Positions 41,314 to 51,500 of a stretch of DNA of 64,000 nt are shown here, piece after piece. The stretch's first letter is position 1. Each line of letters begins with the position of its first letter. Source of the stretch: Chryseobacterium sp. Leaf405 (GTDB taxonomy: Bacteria; Bacteroidota; Bacteroidia; Flavobacteriales; Weeksellaceae); assembly GCF_001425355.1 (NCBI RefSeq), contig NZ_LMQN01000012.1, forward strand, positions 680,843-744,842, read 5' to 3'. Both the position numbers and the translations under genes were made by a program. Below the pieces are notes generated by a model, which was given only the letters and a program-made list of their open reading frames with translations, was not told the origin of the DNA and made no database searches.

Positions 41314-43386
41314 TTAATATTTCAGCATTTCTTCGATTTTTGTGGAAAGTTTTTCCGCATTTGGAAGCATTTCTTTTTCCAATACTAAATTAATCGGAAC
41401 AGCCGGAGTGTCCAGAGATCCCATTGTTTCAACAGGAGCATCAAGATATTTAAAGCAATTCTTAGAAATTCTGTGTGCAAAGGCTTCTGCAAATGAATTA
41501 TTCAACTGTTCTTCTGTTAAAACAATACACTTTCCATGAGCTTTTACTCTTTCAAAAACCAATTCTTCATCCAATGGAATTAGTGTTCTTAAATCAATCA
41601 CTTCAAATCTTCCGTTAAAATTTTTCGCAGCTTCTTTAGCCCAGTAAACGCCCATTCCATAGGTTACAACCAATAAAGTTCTGCCTTTTTCAGTTTCATC
41701 TTTATCAGCTTCAATAATGATTTTTCCTTTTCCGAAAGGTAAAATGTAATCTTCTGCAGGTTCAATGGTTTTAGCATCTTCCGTTCCCGGAACTTTGCTC
41801 CAGTACAGACCTTTATGCTCCAACATTATTACCGGATTCGGATCGTAATAAGCTGCTTTTAATAAACCTTTAAAGTCTGCTGCGTTACTTGGATAAGCAA
41901 TTTTGATTCCTTTAATATTTGCTAAAATACTCTCAACGCTTCCGCTGTGATAAGGACCGCCGCCGCCGTAAGCTCCAATTGGAACTCGGATGATATTGCT
42001 TACAGGAAATTTACCCTGACTTAAATAACTGGATTTTGAAATTTCCGTAATCAACTGATTGATTCCCGGATAAATATAATCTGCAAACTGTACCTCAACA
42101 ATTGGCTTTAAACCAACTGCACTCATTCCCGCCGTTGAACCAATGATATATGCTTCCTGAATTGCCGTATTGAAAACTCTTTTGCTTCCGAATTTCTTCC
42201 CTAAAGTTACCGTTTCACGGAAAACTCCACCAATTCTTTCACCAACATCCTGCCCATACAGCAAAGCTTCCGGATGTTTCCACATAATCTCCTGAATGGC
42301 ATGGATGGCAGCGTCTACCATCACGATTTTTTCTCCGCCTTCAGGTTCACGGGTTCCAACTTCTTCAGTAATTGGAGTAGGTGCAAAAATATGCTGCATC
42401 ACCGTTTCTGGCTTCGGATCTTCTGCTTTTTGAGCTCTTTCGAACGCTTCTTCAGCTTCTAGTCTTGCTTTTTTCGTGATTTGTTTTAATAATTCTTCGT
42501 CGACACCAGATTCAATTAATTGATTTCTAAGGATTTCCCCCGGATCTTTTGCTCTGTGTTTTGTTAAATCTTCTTCATCTCTGTAAAATTCTCTTCTTAC
42601 TCCTGAAGTGTGATGACCGATTAACACAGTTTTTGCGCAAACGACTAAAGGTTTTCTTTCGGTTCTAACGAAATCAACGGCTTTTTTCATCACTTCGAAA
42701 CTTTCAATGAAATCTGTTCCGTCTACTCTCATTCTGCTTAAACCCGTGAAACCCACTACAAAATCATAAGCGTCACAAGTTCTTGCTTCATCTTTCGTTA
42801 CAGAAATTCCCCATTCATTATCCTGAACCAGGAAAATAATAGGAAGTTGATGCAATGCCGCAAACTGAAGTGCTTCACTCACTTCACCTTCCGTCACAGA
42901 ATTGTCTCCAAGGCTGCAAATCACAACCGGATTGTTTTCGAATTCATGTAAATTAAAATCCTGAATATATTTTATCCCCTGAGCAACTCCGGCTGTAGGA
43001 ATCGTCTGCATTCCTGTCGCCGAACTTTGATGAATGATTTTTGGTTTGTCTTCATCTCTGCTTGAAGGATGAGAATAATAAGATCTACCTCCTGAAAAAG
43101 GATCATCAGCTTTTGCCAATAACTGCAGCATCAACTGATAAGGTTCAAAACCGATTCCCAATAAAATACTTTCGTCTCTGTAATAAGGCGAAACCCAGTC
43201 TTCTTTTTTTAATTGATAAGCGGTTGCCAACTGAATTGCTTCATGACCTCTTGATGTGCTGTGAACATATTTACAAATATTTCTGTTTTCTTCGTAAATA
43301 TCTGCCATTGCTTTGGCAAGCATCATATGGTTGTAAGCCTTTAGTAAAATATCCTGTGAAACTTTTTCGTGAAGTGTATTTTCCAT
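41314..43386 (-). CDS. Fused 2-oxoacid dehydrogenase E1 alpha-beta subunit (690 aa)
   Basis: Thiamine-diphosphate-dependent E1 of a 2-oxoacid dehydrogenase complex, most like the branched-chain (2-oxoisovalerate) type. The alpha half covers about 1-330, with SSATGMQTIPTAGVAQGIKY and the TPP motif GDNSVTEGEVSEALQFAALH ending in VQDNEWG. The phosphorylatable loop region is HTSGVRREFY. The beta half covers about 345-690, with LLYGQDVGERIGGVF, TAIQEAYIIGSTAGMSAVG and IVEVQFADYIYPG. The natural fusion of both subunits is typical of Flavobacteriia. I chose ATG 43386; a longer frame to 43653 would run into the dnaE start and shows no conserved sequence. It diverges from dnaE. E2 and E3 genes are not in this window. 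Confidence 0.9.
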   Translation of the reverse strand: MENTLHEKVSQDILLKAYNHMMLAKAMADIYEENRNICKYVHSTSRGHEAIQLATAYQLKKEDWVSPYYRDESILLGIGFEPYQLMLQLLAKADDPFSGGRSYYSHPSSRDEDKPKIIHQSSATGMQTIPTAGVAQGIKYIQDFNLHEFENNPVVICSLGDNSVTEGEVSEALQFAALHQLPIIFLVQDNEWGISVTKDEARTCDAYDFVVGFTGLSRMRVDGTDFIESFEVMKKAVDFVRTERKPLVVCAKTVLIGHHTSGVRREFYRDEEDLTKHRAKDPGEILRNQLIESGVDEELLKQITKKARLEAEEAFERAQKAEDPKPETVMQHIFAPTPITEEVGTREPEGGEKIVMVDAAIHAIQEIMWKHPEALLYGQDVGERIGGVFRETVTLGKKFGSKRVFNTAIQEAYIIGSTAGMSAVGLKPIVEVQFADYIYPGINQLITEISKSSYLSQGKFPVSNIIRVPIGAYGGGGPYHSGSVESILANIKGIKIAYPSNAADFKGLLKAAYYDPNPVIMLEHKGLYWSKVPGTEDAKTIEPAEDYILPFGKGKIIIEADKDETEKGRTLLVVTYGMGVYWAKEAAKNFNGRFEVIDLRTLIPLDEELVFERVKAHGKCIVLTEEQLNNSFAEAFAHRISKNCFKYLDAPVETMGSLDTPAVPINLVLEKEMLPNAEKLSTKIEEMLKY

Positions 43387-43613
43387 AGAAAGCAAAGATA
43401 AACAAAAAAATAAAATGCTAACGGTTGTTAGTGTTTTTAAGGTAAAGTGATGATTTTCAATATCTTTTAATTTAAAATTAAAAGATGACAGCAATGTATG
43501 GTTACCATTAAATATATACCATGATTTGTGGTGATTTATAAAAACTAATTTTAAAAGACAAAAAATTGAACTAACTTTACATTCCCTTTTTAAAAGGGCT
43601 AGAAAAAAGTTAC

Positions 43614-46600
43614 ATGTATTTAGTTTTTGACACAGAAACCACGGGTTTACCAAAGAATTTCAACGCTCCGCTTTCAGACTCAGACAACTGGCCAAGAATG
43701 GTACAGATTGCGTGGCAGTTGCATGATGATGACGGAACTTTAATAGAAAATCAGGATTATATTATAAAGCCTGAAGGGTATGATATTCCCTTTAATGCGG
43801 CTAGAATTCATGGGATTACAACGAAAATTGCGAATGATGAAGGTCGTGATCTTGAAGAAATTTTACATGAATTTGCCAAAGTTTTAGATAGAGTAAGAGT
43901 TGTTTCCGGGCACAATGTTGAATTTGATTATAACATTGTAGGAGCAGAATTTTACCGAAAAAATATAAAAGATAATCTTCAGGAGAAGCCCAAAGCCGAT
44001 ACCATGATTTTGGGAACGGATTATTGTCAGCTTGGCGGTGGAAGAGGAGGACGATACAAATCTCCGAAACTGGAGGAATTGTACGAAAAATTGTACGGTC
44101 ATAAGTTCGATGAAGCCCACAACGCAGCTGCCGACGTAAATGCGACGGCTCAGGTTTTCTTCGAAATGATGCGTATCGGGATTATTCCTGCTGAGGTTTT
44201 AAAAACCTCGGAAGACCAATTAGCGTATTTTAAAACGCTTCATCCTGATCCGATAAAGCCTTTCAATATTGTGATCAGAAGGCAGGTTGCAGATTTTAAT
44301 AATAAGAAAAAACAATCTGATGTCGGAAGTATTGATGATATTGATTTAGGAAGATATTTTAATTTTGATAATAAAAGTGTTTTTTCAACATTAACGGCGA
44401 CTTCGAGTATTAATGATTTGATTAAAAAAGCTACAGATGAAAATTTCCCGGCTGTTGGAATGGCAGATTTGGGGAATATGATGGGAGCTTTCAAATTTGT
44501 TTCTGCAGTTGAATCTGCAAACTCTGATCGTTCAAAAAAACATAAAGAATATCTGGCAAAAAAACAGGAAGCAGAAGAAAACGGAACTGAATTTAATGAA
44601 ACCGAACCCGTTTCAGAACCACTAATTCCCGTTGTAGGTTGTGAATTTTACATTTCAGACAGATACGAGCAAAAACAATTTACCAAAGATGATCCCGATA
44701 GAAGAACGCAGGTTGTTTTGTTGGCGAAAGATTTTAACGGCTATAAAAATTTAGCAAAACTCTCAAGTATTGGTTTCCTGAAAGGATTTTATTTTGGTGT
44801 TCCGAGAATTAGCCGTGAGGTGATTGCAGAATATAAAGAGGGTTTAATTGCTTTGACTTCCGGGATTATGGGAGATATTCCGGATGCAATTTTAAATACG
44901 GGTGAGCAAAAAGGAGAGGAACTTTTCAAATGGTGGAAAGATACTTTTGAAGATGATTTTTATGTTCAGATTCAAAACCACAAATTACCTGAAGAAGAAC
45001 ACTTAAATGATGTTCTGCTGCATTTTGCAGATAAATATAATGTTAAATTATTAGCACAGAATCAAACTTTTTACACCAGTAAAGATGATTCTAACATTCA
45101 GGATATTGTAAGTTGTATCAAAGACGGTGAAAAGTTGACAACGCCTGTAGGAAAAGGCTTTGGAAAGAGGAGAGGTTTGGCGACGGGAGAATATTACATC
45201 AAAAATTCTCACGAAATCAAAGAAGCATTTTTGGCTTATCCTGATGCGTTTGATGCTTACGAAGAATTTACAGCGAAGTTTAAACCTTATACTTTAAAAA
45301 GAGACGTTTTACTTCCAAAATTTGATATTCCGGAAGAATTTATTCATGCAGAAGATGAAGTTGATGGTGGAAAGCGAGGTGAAATGGCTTATCTTACTCA
45401 TTTAACATATGAAGGAGCTAGAAAAAGATATGAAGTAATTACGGATGAAATTAAAGAACGTCTTGACTTTGAACTCGAAGTGGTTGCCAATACAGGTTAT
45501 CCCGGTTACTTTTTGATTGTACAGGATTTCTGTAACGAAGCAAGAAAAATGGGGGTTTGGGTTGGTCCGGGTCGTGGTTCTGCAGCAGGTTCTGCGGTTG
45601 CTTATTGCACTGGAATTACCAATGTTGACCCGATAAAATACGATTTGCTATTTGAGAGATTTCTTAATCCGGAAAGGATTTCCATGCCCGATATTGATAT
45701 TGACTTTGATGATGAAGGTCGTGATAAAATCATCAAATGGGTTGTTGAAAAATACGGTAAAAATCAGGTAGCTCAGATTATTACTTATTCTGTTTTGGGA
45801 GGTAAATCTGCGATTAAAGATGCAGGAAGAGTGTTGGATTTACCAATTCCTGATACAATTAATATTACTAAATTAATTCCTCCAAGTCCGGGGATGAATA
45901 TTGCGAAAGCTTTAGCAAAATATGATAAACTGAAGCCCGAAGATCAGATGCTCGTTGATGAAATGAGATATGTTCTGAGTACTCCAGATGATCAGCGTCA
46001 CAACGTTTTGGCAAGTGCCAAAAAAATGGAAGGCTGTATCAGAAATACGGGGATTCATGCCTGTGGAGTTATTATTACGCCGGAAGATGTGAGTAATCTG
46101 GTTCCGGTGACGATTGCGGCAAAAGATGCTGATATTTTAGTGTCGCAGTTTGATAACTCGGTAGCAGAAAGTGCGGGTCTTTTAAAAATGGACTTTCTGG
46201 GATTGAGAACGCTGACGATCATTAAGGATGCATTGAAATTGGTGAAAGCCAGACACGGAGTCGATATCGATCCCGATACAATTCCTCTTGATGATACCAA
46301 AACATATCAGTTATTTAAGGAAGGAAGAACAGTCGGGATTTTCCAATATGAAAGTCCAGGGATGCAGAAGTACATGAGAGAGCTTAAACCAACAGTTTTT
46401 GCCGATCTTATTGCTATGAATGCCCTTTACCGACCGGGACCGATTAAATATATTCCAAACTTTATCAACAGAAAGCACGGAATCGAGGAAATTGTCTACG
46501 ATTTACCGGAAACTGAAGAATATTTAAAGGAAACCTACGGAATTACCGTTTATCAGGAGCAGGTAATGCTGTTGTCTCAGAAATTAGCCAATTTTACAAA

Positions 46601-48281
46601 AGGTGAGGCTGATACTTTGAGAAAAGCGATGGGTAAAAAGCAGATTGAAGTTCTGAATAAAATGTACCCGAAATTTATCGAAGGCGGAAGAAAAAATAAT
46701 CTTGATGAAGGCCCTTTAGAAAAAATCTGGAATGACTGGAAAGCATTTGCAGAATATGCCTTTAATAAATCTCACTCAACCTGTTATGCTTTAATTGCTT
46801 ATCAGACAGCATATTTGAAAGCAAATTATCCTGCTGAATATATGGCGAGTGTAATGAGTAACAACATTAACAATACTGAATCGATTACCATGTTCATGGA
46901 AGACTGTAAAAGTATTGGAGTTGATGTTTTAGGACCTGATGTTAATGAATCTCAGTATAAATTTTCGGTAAACGAAAAAGGGCAGATCCGATTTGGCTTG
47001 GGAGCGATAAAAGGGATTGGTGAAGGACCGAGTGAAGCGATTACCAGAGAAAGGGCAAACGGAAGATTTAAAAATATTTATGATTTTTTTGAGAGAATTT
47101 TACCTTCTCAAATGAATAAAAGAGTATCTGAAAGTTTAGTATTGGCAGGAGCTTTCGACGAATTAGATTCTTTCCACAGAGGTCAGTATTTCGATATTGA
47201 TATGGCGGGAAGAACGAATTTGGAACGATTAATTCGTTATGGACAAAGTTTCCAGGAAAGTAAAAACGAGATGGAACATTCTCTTTTTGCAGATTTTGCA
47301 GATGAGGTTCAGATTGAACAGCCCAAATTACAACCGTGTCCCGAATGGCCAAATATGCATAAGCTTAATAAAGAAAAAGAAATTATCGGTTTCTACCTTT
47401 CTGCGCATCCTTTGGATGAATTTAAGTTTGAATATCAGTTTATGCAGGGTCAGCTTTCGAAAGATTCTGTTTTGATAAAGGATGAAGAGAAAATTGTGAC
47501 CGATGAGCTTCCGATTTTAGAAAAAGATTCTCTGGATGAAGTTGCAGATTTGATAGAGATTGTTTCTGATGATGTTGTGGCGGGTGAAGAGGAAGAAATT
47601 ATTGAAGAAGTAAAGAAAAAAGCCGAACCAAAAGGAGTTTTCCACTTCTTAAATCTTGATGAAGTTGATGCTTACAAAGAACAGGCTTTTGCCAATAAAC
47701 AGGAAGAATTGTTTGAGGAAAAGAAAAAAGACTGGAAAACGATTCAAAAAGAAAGAGAAAACGGCGGCGGAAAAGAATATACCGTTGCCGGTTTAATTAC
47801 GGAATATGTTGTAAAAGACGGTTTCAGAAGTGGTGAAAAGGTTGCTTTTGTGACGTTGGAAGATTATTCGGGATCCTACTCTTTCAGATTGGGAGATCGT
47901 GATTATATGAAGTTGAAGGAGAAGCTTGAAGTTCAACGGTTTGTTATTTTTAAAATTAAGTTTGCCCAAGTTAAAGACGGACGTGTTTTTGTGAATGTAA
48001 ATGATGTGATAGAACTGCAGGAAGCATTTGAAAGATATGCTAAAAGTATTTCGTTGGTGATGGATGTAATGGATTTGCGATCGGAAGATCTGAATTTCTT
48101 CAGAAAAGTTTTAGAAAGAAATCAAGGGGATCAGAAGTTGAAATTTTATATTAAAAATATCGATAATGACGCAGGAGCAGATCATTTAGAAGTACAGTCG
48201 ATGAAACATTCCGTCAATCTGAATGGTGATTTGATTAAAGAAATTCAGTTATTGAATAAGTATGAGTTTTATTTGAATTAA
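43614..48281 (+). CDS. dnaE: DNA polymerase III alpha subunit fused to a DnaQ-type exonuclease (1555 aa)
   Basis: The replicative polymerase. Residues 1-185 are a DEDDh proofreading exonuclease (YLVFDTETTGLP, GHNVEFDYNIVG, AHNAAADVNAT), normally a separate DnaQ subunit. The PHP domain (about 245-520) has lost its metal ligands: the usual HxH reads TAT in STLTATSS and the TDH motif reads ADLGN. The polymerase core has GVWVGPGRGSAAGSA near 646 and the catalytic PDIDIDF near 692. Helix-hairpin-helix and OB (TVAGLITEYVVKDGFRSGE) parts follow; an acidic Glu/Asp-rich insert lies before the OB domain (about 1285-1345). It is longer than E. coli DnaE (1160 aa) because of the exonuclease and insert. 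A long terminator follows at 48308. Confidence 0.97.
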   Translation: MYLVFDTETTGLPKNFNAPLSDSDNWPRMVQIAWQLHDDDGTLIENQDYIIKPEGYDIPFNAARIHGITTKIANDEGRDLEEILHEFAKVLDRVRVVSGHNVEFDYNIVGAEFYRKNIKDNLQEKPKADTMILGTDYCQLGGGRGGRYKSPKLEELYEKLYGHKFDEAHNAAADVNATAQVFFEMMRIGIIPAEVLKTSEDQLAYFKTLHPDPIKPFNIVIRRQVADFNNKKKQSDVGSIDDIDLGRYFNFDNKSVFSTLTATSSINDLIKKATDENFPAVGMADLGNMMGAFKFVSAVESANSDRSKKHKEYLAKKQEAEENGTEFNETEPVSEPLIPVVGCEFYISDRYEQKQFTKDDPDRRTQVVLLAKDFNGYKNLAKLSSIGFLKGFYFGVPRISREVIAEYKEGLIALTSGIMGDIPDAILNTGEQKGEELFKWWKDTFEDDFYVQIQNHKLPEEEHLNDVLLHFADKYNVKLLAQNQTFYTSKDDSNIQDIVSCIKDGEKLTTPVGKGFGKRRGLATGEYYIKNSHEIKEAFLAYPDAFDAYEEFTAKFKPYTLKRDVLLPKFDIPEEFIHAEDEVDGGKRGEMAYLTHLTYEGARKRYEVITDEIKERLDFELEVVANTGYPGYFLIVQDFCNEARKMGVWVGPGRGSAAGSAVAYCTGITNVDPIKYDLLFERFLNPERISMPDIDIDFDDEGRDKIIKWVVEKYGKNQVAQIITYSVLGGKSAIKDAGRVLDLPIPDTINITKLIPPSPGMNIAKALAKYDKLKPEDQMLVDEMRYVLSTPDDQRHNVLASAKKMEGCIRNTGIHACGVIITPEDVSNLVPVTIAAKDADILVSQFDNSVAESAGLLKMDFLGLRTLTIIKDALKLVKARHGVDIDPDTIPLDDTKTYQLFKEGRTVGIFQYESPGMQKYMRELKPTVFADLIAMNALYRPGPIKYIPNFINRKHGIEEIVYDLPETEEYLKETYGITVYQEQVMLLSQKLANFTKGEADTLRKAMGKKQIEVLNKMYPKFIEGGRKNNLDEGPLEKIWNDWKAFAEYAFNKSHSTCYALIAYQTAYLKANYPAEYMASVMSNNINNTESITMFMEDCKSIGVDVLGPDVNESQYKFSVNEKGQIRFGLGAIKGIGEGPSEAITRERANGRFKNIYDFFERILPSQMNKRVSESLVLAGAFDELDSFHRGQYFDIDMAGRTNLERLIRYGQSFQESKNEMEHSLFADFADEVQIEQPKLQPCPEWPNMHKLNKEKEIIGFYLSAHPLDEFKFEYQFMQGQLSKDSVLIKDEEKIVTDELPILEKDSLDEVADLIEIVSDDVVAGEEEEIIEEVKKKAEPKGVFHFLNLDEVDAYKEQAFANKQEELFEEKKKDWKTIQKERENGGGKEYTVAGLITEYVVKDGFRSGEKVAFVTLEDYSGSYSFRLGDRDYMKLKEKLEVQRFVIFKIKFAQVKDGRVFVNVNDVIELQEAFERYAKSISLVMDVMDLRSEDLNFFRKVLERNQGDQKLKFYIKNIDNDAGADHLEVQSMKHSVNLNGDLIKEIQLLNKYEFYLN

Positions 48282-48307
48282 TACATATGAAGTATTTGTT
48301 AATTCAA

Positions 48308-48352
48308 AAAAAGTAGTCGCAATCCAGTAGTTTGGATTGCGACTACTTTTTT
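48308..48352 (+). terminator. dnaE terminator
   Basis: An 18-bp perfect stem, AAAAAGTAGTCGCAATCC (48308-48325) with GGATTGCGACTACTTTTT (48334-48351), ending in T. Confidence 0.92.
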
Positions 48353-48530
48353 AAGGAATTTTAATTTTTAAACCCTTTATTGATAAAAAAGTTTATCGCT
48401 GAATTTAATGATATCTTAGTAATAACTAATGAGAAACTTCAATTAATTTTTTTTTAATGAATTTATAATCAATCTTATTTATTGTTGTATTTTTAAAAAA
48501 ATTATCCCTATAATTTTTAATTTAACTATT

Positions 48531-51500
48531 ATGAAAAAAAAATATCTATTGTTTTTGTTGCTCTTAGGTTTTGCAACAATGAAAGCACAAGTCATGTATT
48601 ATTCTAAAGTCTCGGCTACTGATTTTACAGCTTTGAGCAGTTGGGGAACTGCTATAGATGGTACGGGTGCCTCACCAACTAGTATTAGCAATGCAGATAA
48701 TTTTGTTATTCAGAACGGTTCAGCAATGGTGCTTCCGGCAAATGCTTCAGTCAGACAACTTACCATTAATTCTGGAAGTTTAACTGTTGCAGCAAATATG
48801 CTTACGGTAAGTATTGCGAATGCCAATAATTCAAATCTTACTATTAACAGCGGAGGAACGTTAACTGTTTCAGGAGGTACTTTAAATGTAAACGGAAATA
48901 TATTTTTTGCCTCAGGAAGTAATTTTAATCAATCATCTGGATCTATAGTTGTAGATGGAAACAGTGGGGTTTCTGCTACCAGCGTACCTATAACAAGGGA
49001 TTTATTTGGTTTTGGTTCGAATGACTATAATTATTCTACAGGAATTATATCAGTAACAGGAGGAAATATTACTATTGTAAATCCACATTTTTCAGGAAAC
49101 GTTAATGGAGCAGCATTTGCATTTAGAGGAAATACTATAGGTAGAGCTTTTAGTTCAGCTCATACTACTACCTTTGGTCCTGCAACCCAACCTTCTACAG
49201 CTAATTACGGTTACTATGTAGATTGTAAAGCAAATGACACACTTTTGATGCTAGGAAATGTAAACATTAGTGGAGGTACAGGTTCTTTTGCTGTACAGAC
49301 GGATAGGGGTATTGGAGAAGGAGGACTTAATTGTAGTGGTAATTTAAATATCTCAGCAGGTGCTGAATTATTAGATATTAATAGTAATTCTCATGAGGGA
49401 ATTTCAGTAGGTGGTAATTTTACAAATGATGGGATTTTTACCCAAGCTAACACAGCAGGTCTTAAATTAGGTCTAATGACCGGAACAAAAATGACGACGT
49501 TAGGTGCTAGTCCTAACCCTCAAACCATATCGGGAAGTGGTGTTTTTAGAAATTCAACAACTTCATCTACTGCTAATTTTACCAGCTTAACAATTAATAA
49601 CTCAAGTGCAGGCGGGGTAAATTTCTCTAATTCAAATTCATTATTAAGTGGGGGAAATATAGGAACTGTTTCGGATGTGTTTAAATTGGATAATGGAGTT
49701 ATAAATACGGGTTCTAACACATTTGTATTAGGAGTATCGCGCCTAATATTAGGTACATTGTCTTATACCGTAGGAGGATTCGGTTCGGGCTCTACATTTA
49801 GCAGATGGTATGGATTCACAGGATTAGGAACGACAATTGCTGCAGTAACAATACCTACAGCAGGTGCGGGTACATATCCTTTCGTAATGGGAAATCCTAC
49901 AACTGGACTTTTGGCTAATCATTTTCATAGAGCTACATCAGGGCTAACTACACCAGGTCAATTGGCTGTTAAATTTAATGGAGGAACAGGAACTTCTGCC
50001 ATAACTCCGATAACTGAAGGTTCTTTAACTTATGATAGGCAAACTAATGCCAGTTGGGTAGTTACTACTTCAGCAGGTTACGCTGCGTCGGTCGCACATA
50101 CTTTTGCTATTCAGGGACAAGGTACATATGTGACAACTTCTGATAATATTGTTGTTTTGAATAATGGTTCATTAGTGGGGACAGCACAGACAGGTATCAA
50201 TCAACCTATGGGACAAAGAATAAATATTCCTGCAAGTAATGTTGCAGCTACTTATACGTTGGGAGCTATTGCATCACAATTCCCAATAGAATCTGCGCAA
50301 TCAGGTCCTTGGGAAAGTGCAAGTACATGGGTCGGTGGAGTAGTACCTTCTTGTGCGAATGCAGCTATTCTTTCCGGGCATACGGTTAATATCTTTTCTT
50401 CTACAACTGCAACTCCAAATAGTGTAATCATTAATACGGGAGGTGTTTTAGCAGTTACAGGAGGTTCTACTACTGTGGGCTGTACTAACAATAATAATAA
50501 TCTTACTAATAATGGTACAATTAATGTTTCAGGAGGTAATATTATTATTAATGGTAACATCAATAATATATCGGGTTCTACATTTACCCAATCAGGTGGA
50601 GATATTAAAATAGACGGAAACAATGCAGGGAATACAGCAACAAGCGTAGCTGCGGGTATAAGTATTGTGAATATAGCTACCGGAAATGTAACACTTACCG
50701 GTGGAACCATGACTGTGGTAGATCCTCATGCAGCTAATAGTGCGACTTCATACGCATTCTCCTATTTTGGTGAAACTGCCATTGATAATACTGCAGGCTG
50801 GACTTTAAAGTTTGGTGATGGATCTTCTACTGATGCAGGAGGTGTAAACGCTTCATCTGTGGGAGGATTTGTTTGGAACAATGCGGGGAGCAAAATATAT
50901 TTTGACAATGTAATCATAGATGGAGCTTTGGGTACAAATAGATATGTATCAAGTTATCCTACAACGATTGGTATTAATACATTAACTATTAATGCAACTG
51001 GAGAATTGAGAATGGCAGCTGAAATAAGTATTGCTGGCAATTTTACCAATAATGGTATATTTACTCAGATTTCTACTGCTAATTTGAGTTTCCAAAATTT
51101 CAAAAATGCGACTGTTTCAGCTTCTACCATACCTCAGACTATTTCAGGAACTGGTGTATTTAGAGATAATACCGTTACAGCAAATTCTAAAGCTAATTTT
51201 ACTTCAATAAAGTTTAATAACAGCTCTTCAACAGGAGTAACATTTGCCGACGCAAACTCTCTGTTAAGCGGAGCAAATACAGGTACTGTATCGGGGAGAT
51301 TGACCATAACAACTGGGTTTATAAACATAGGTTCTAATACTTTTATTTTAGGAACAGGACCATCAGATTATCCTGTCCCAATTTTATTGCATACAGAAGG
51401 TGGCTTTACGGCAGGTAGTAGTTTTGCGAAATGGTGGTCGACAGGAGCAGGTGGAGGAAATATTTTTCCGGCACAAACTACTACAGGAGGTGGGGTGTTT

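Noticed and set aside
43387..43653. 89-residue N-terminal extension of the E1 dehydrogenase
   Set aside because: It would overlap the dnaE start, has no conserved sequence, and the family N-terminus fits ATG 43386.
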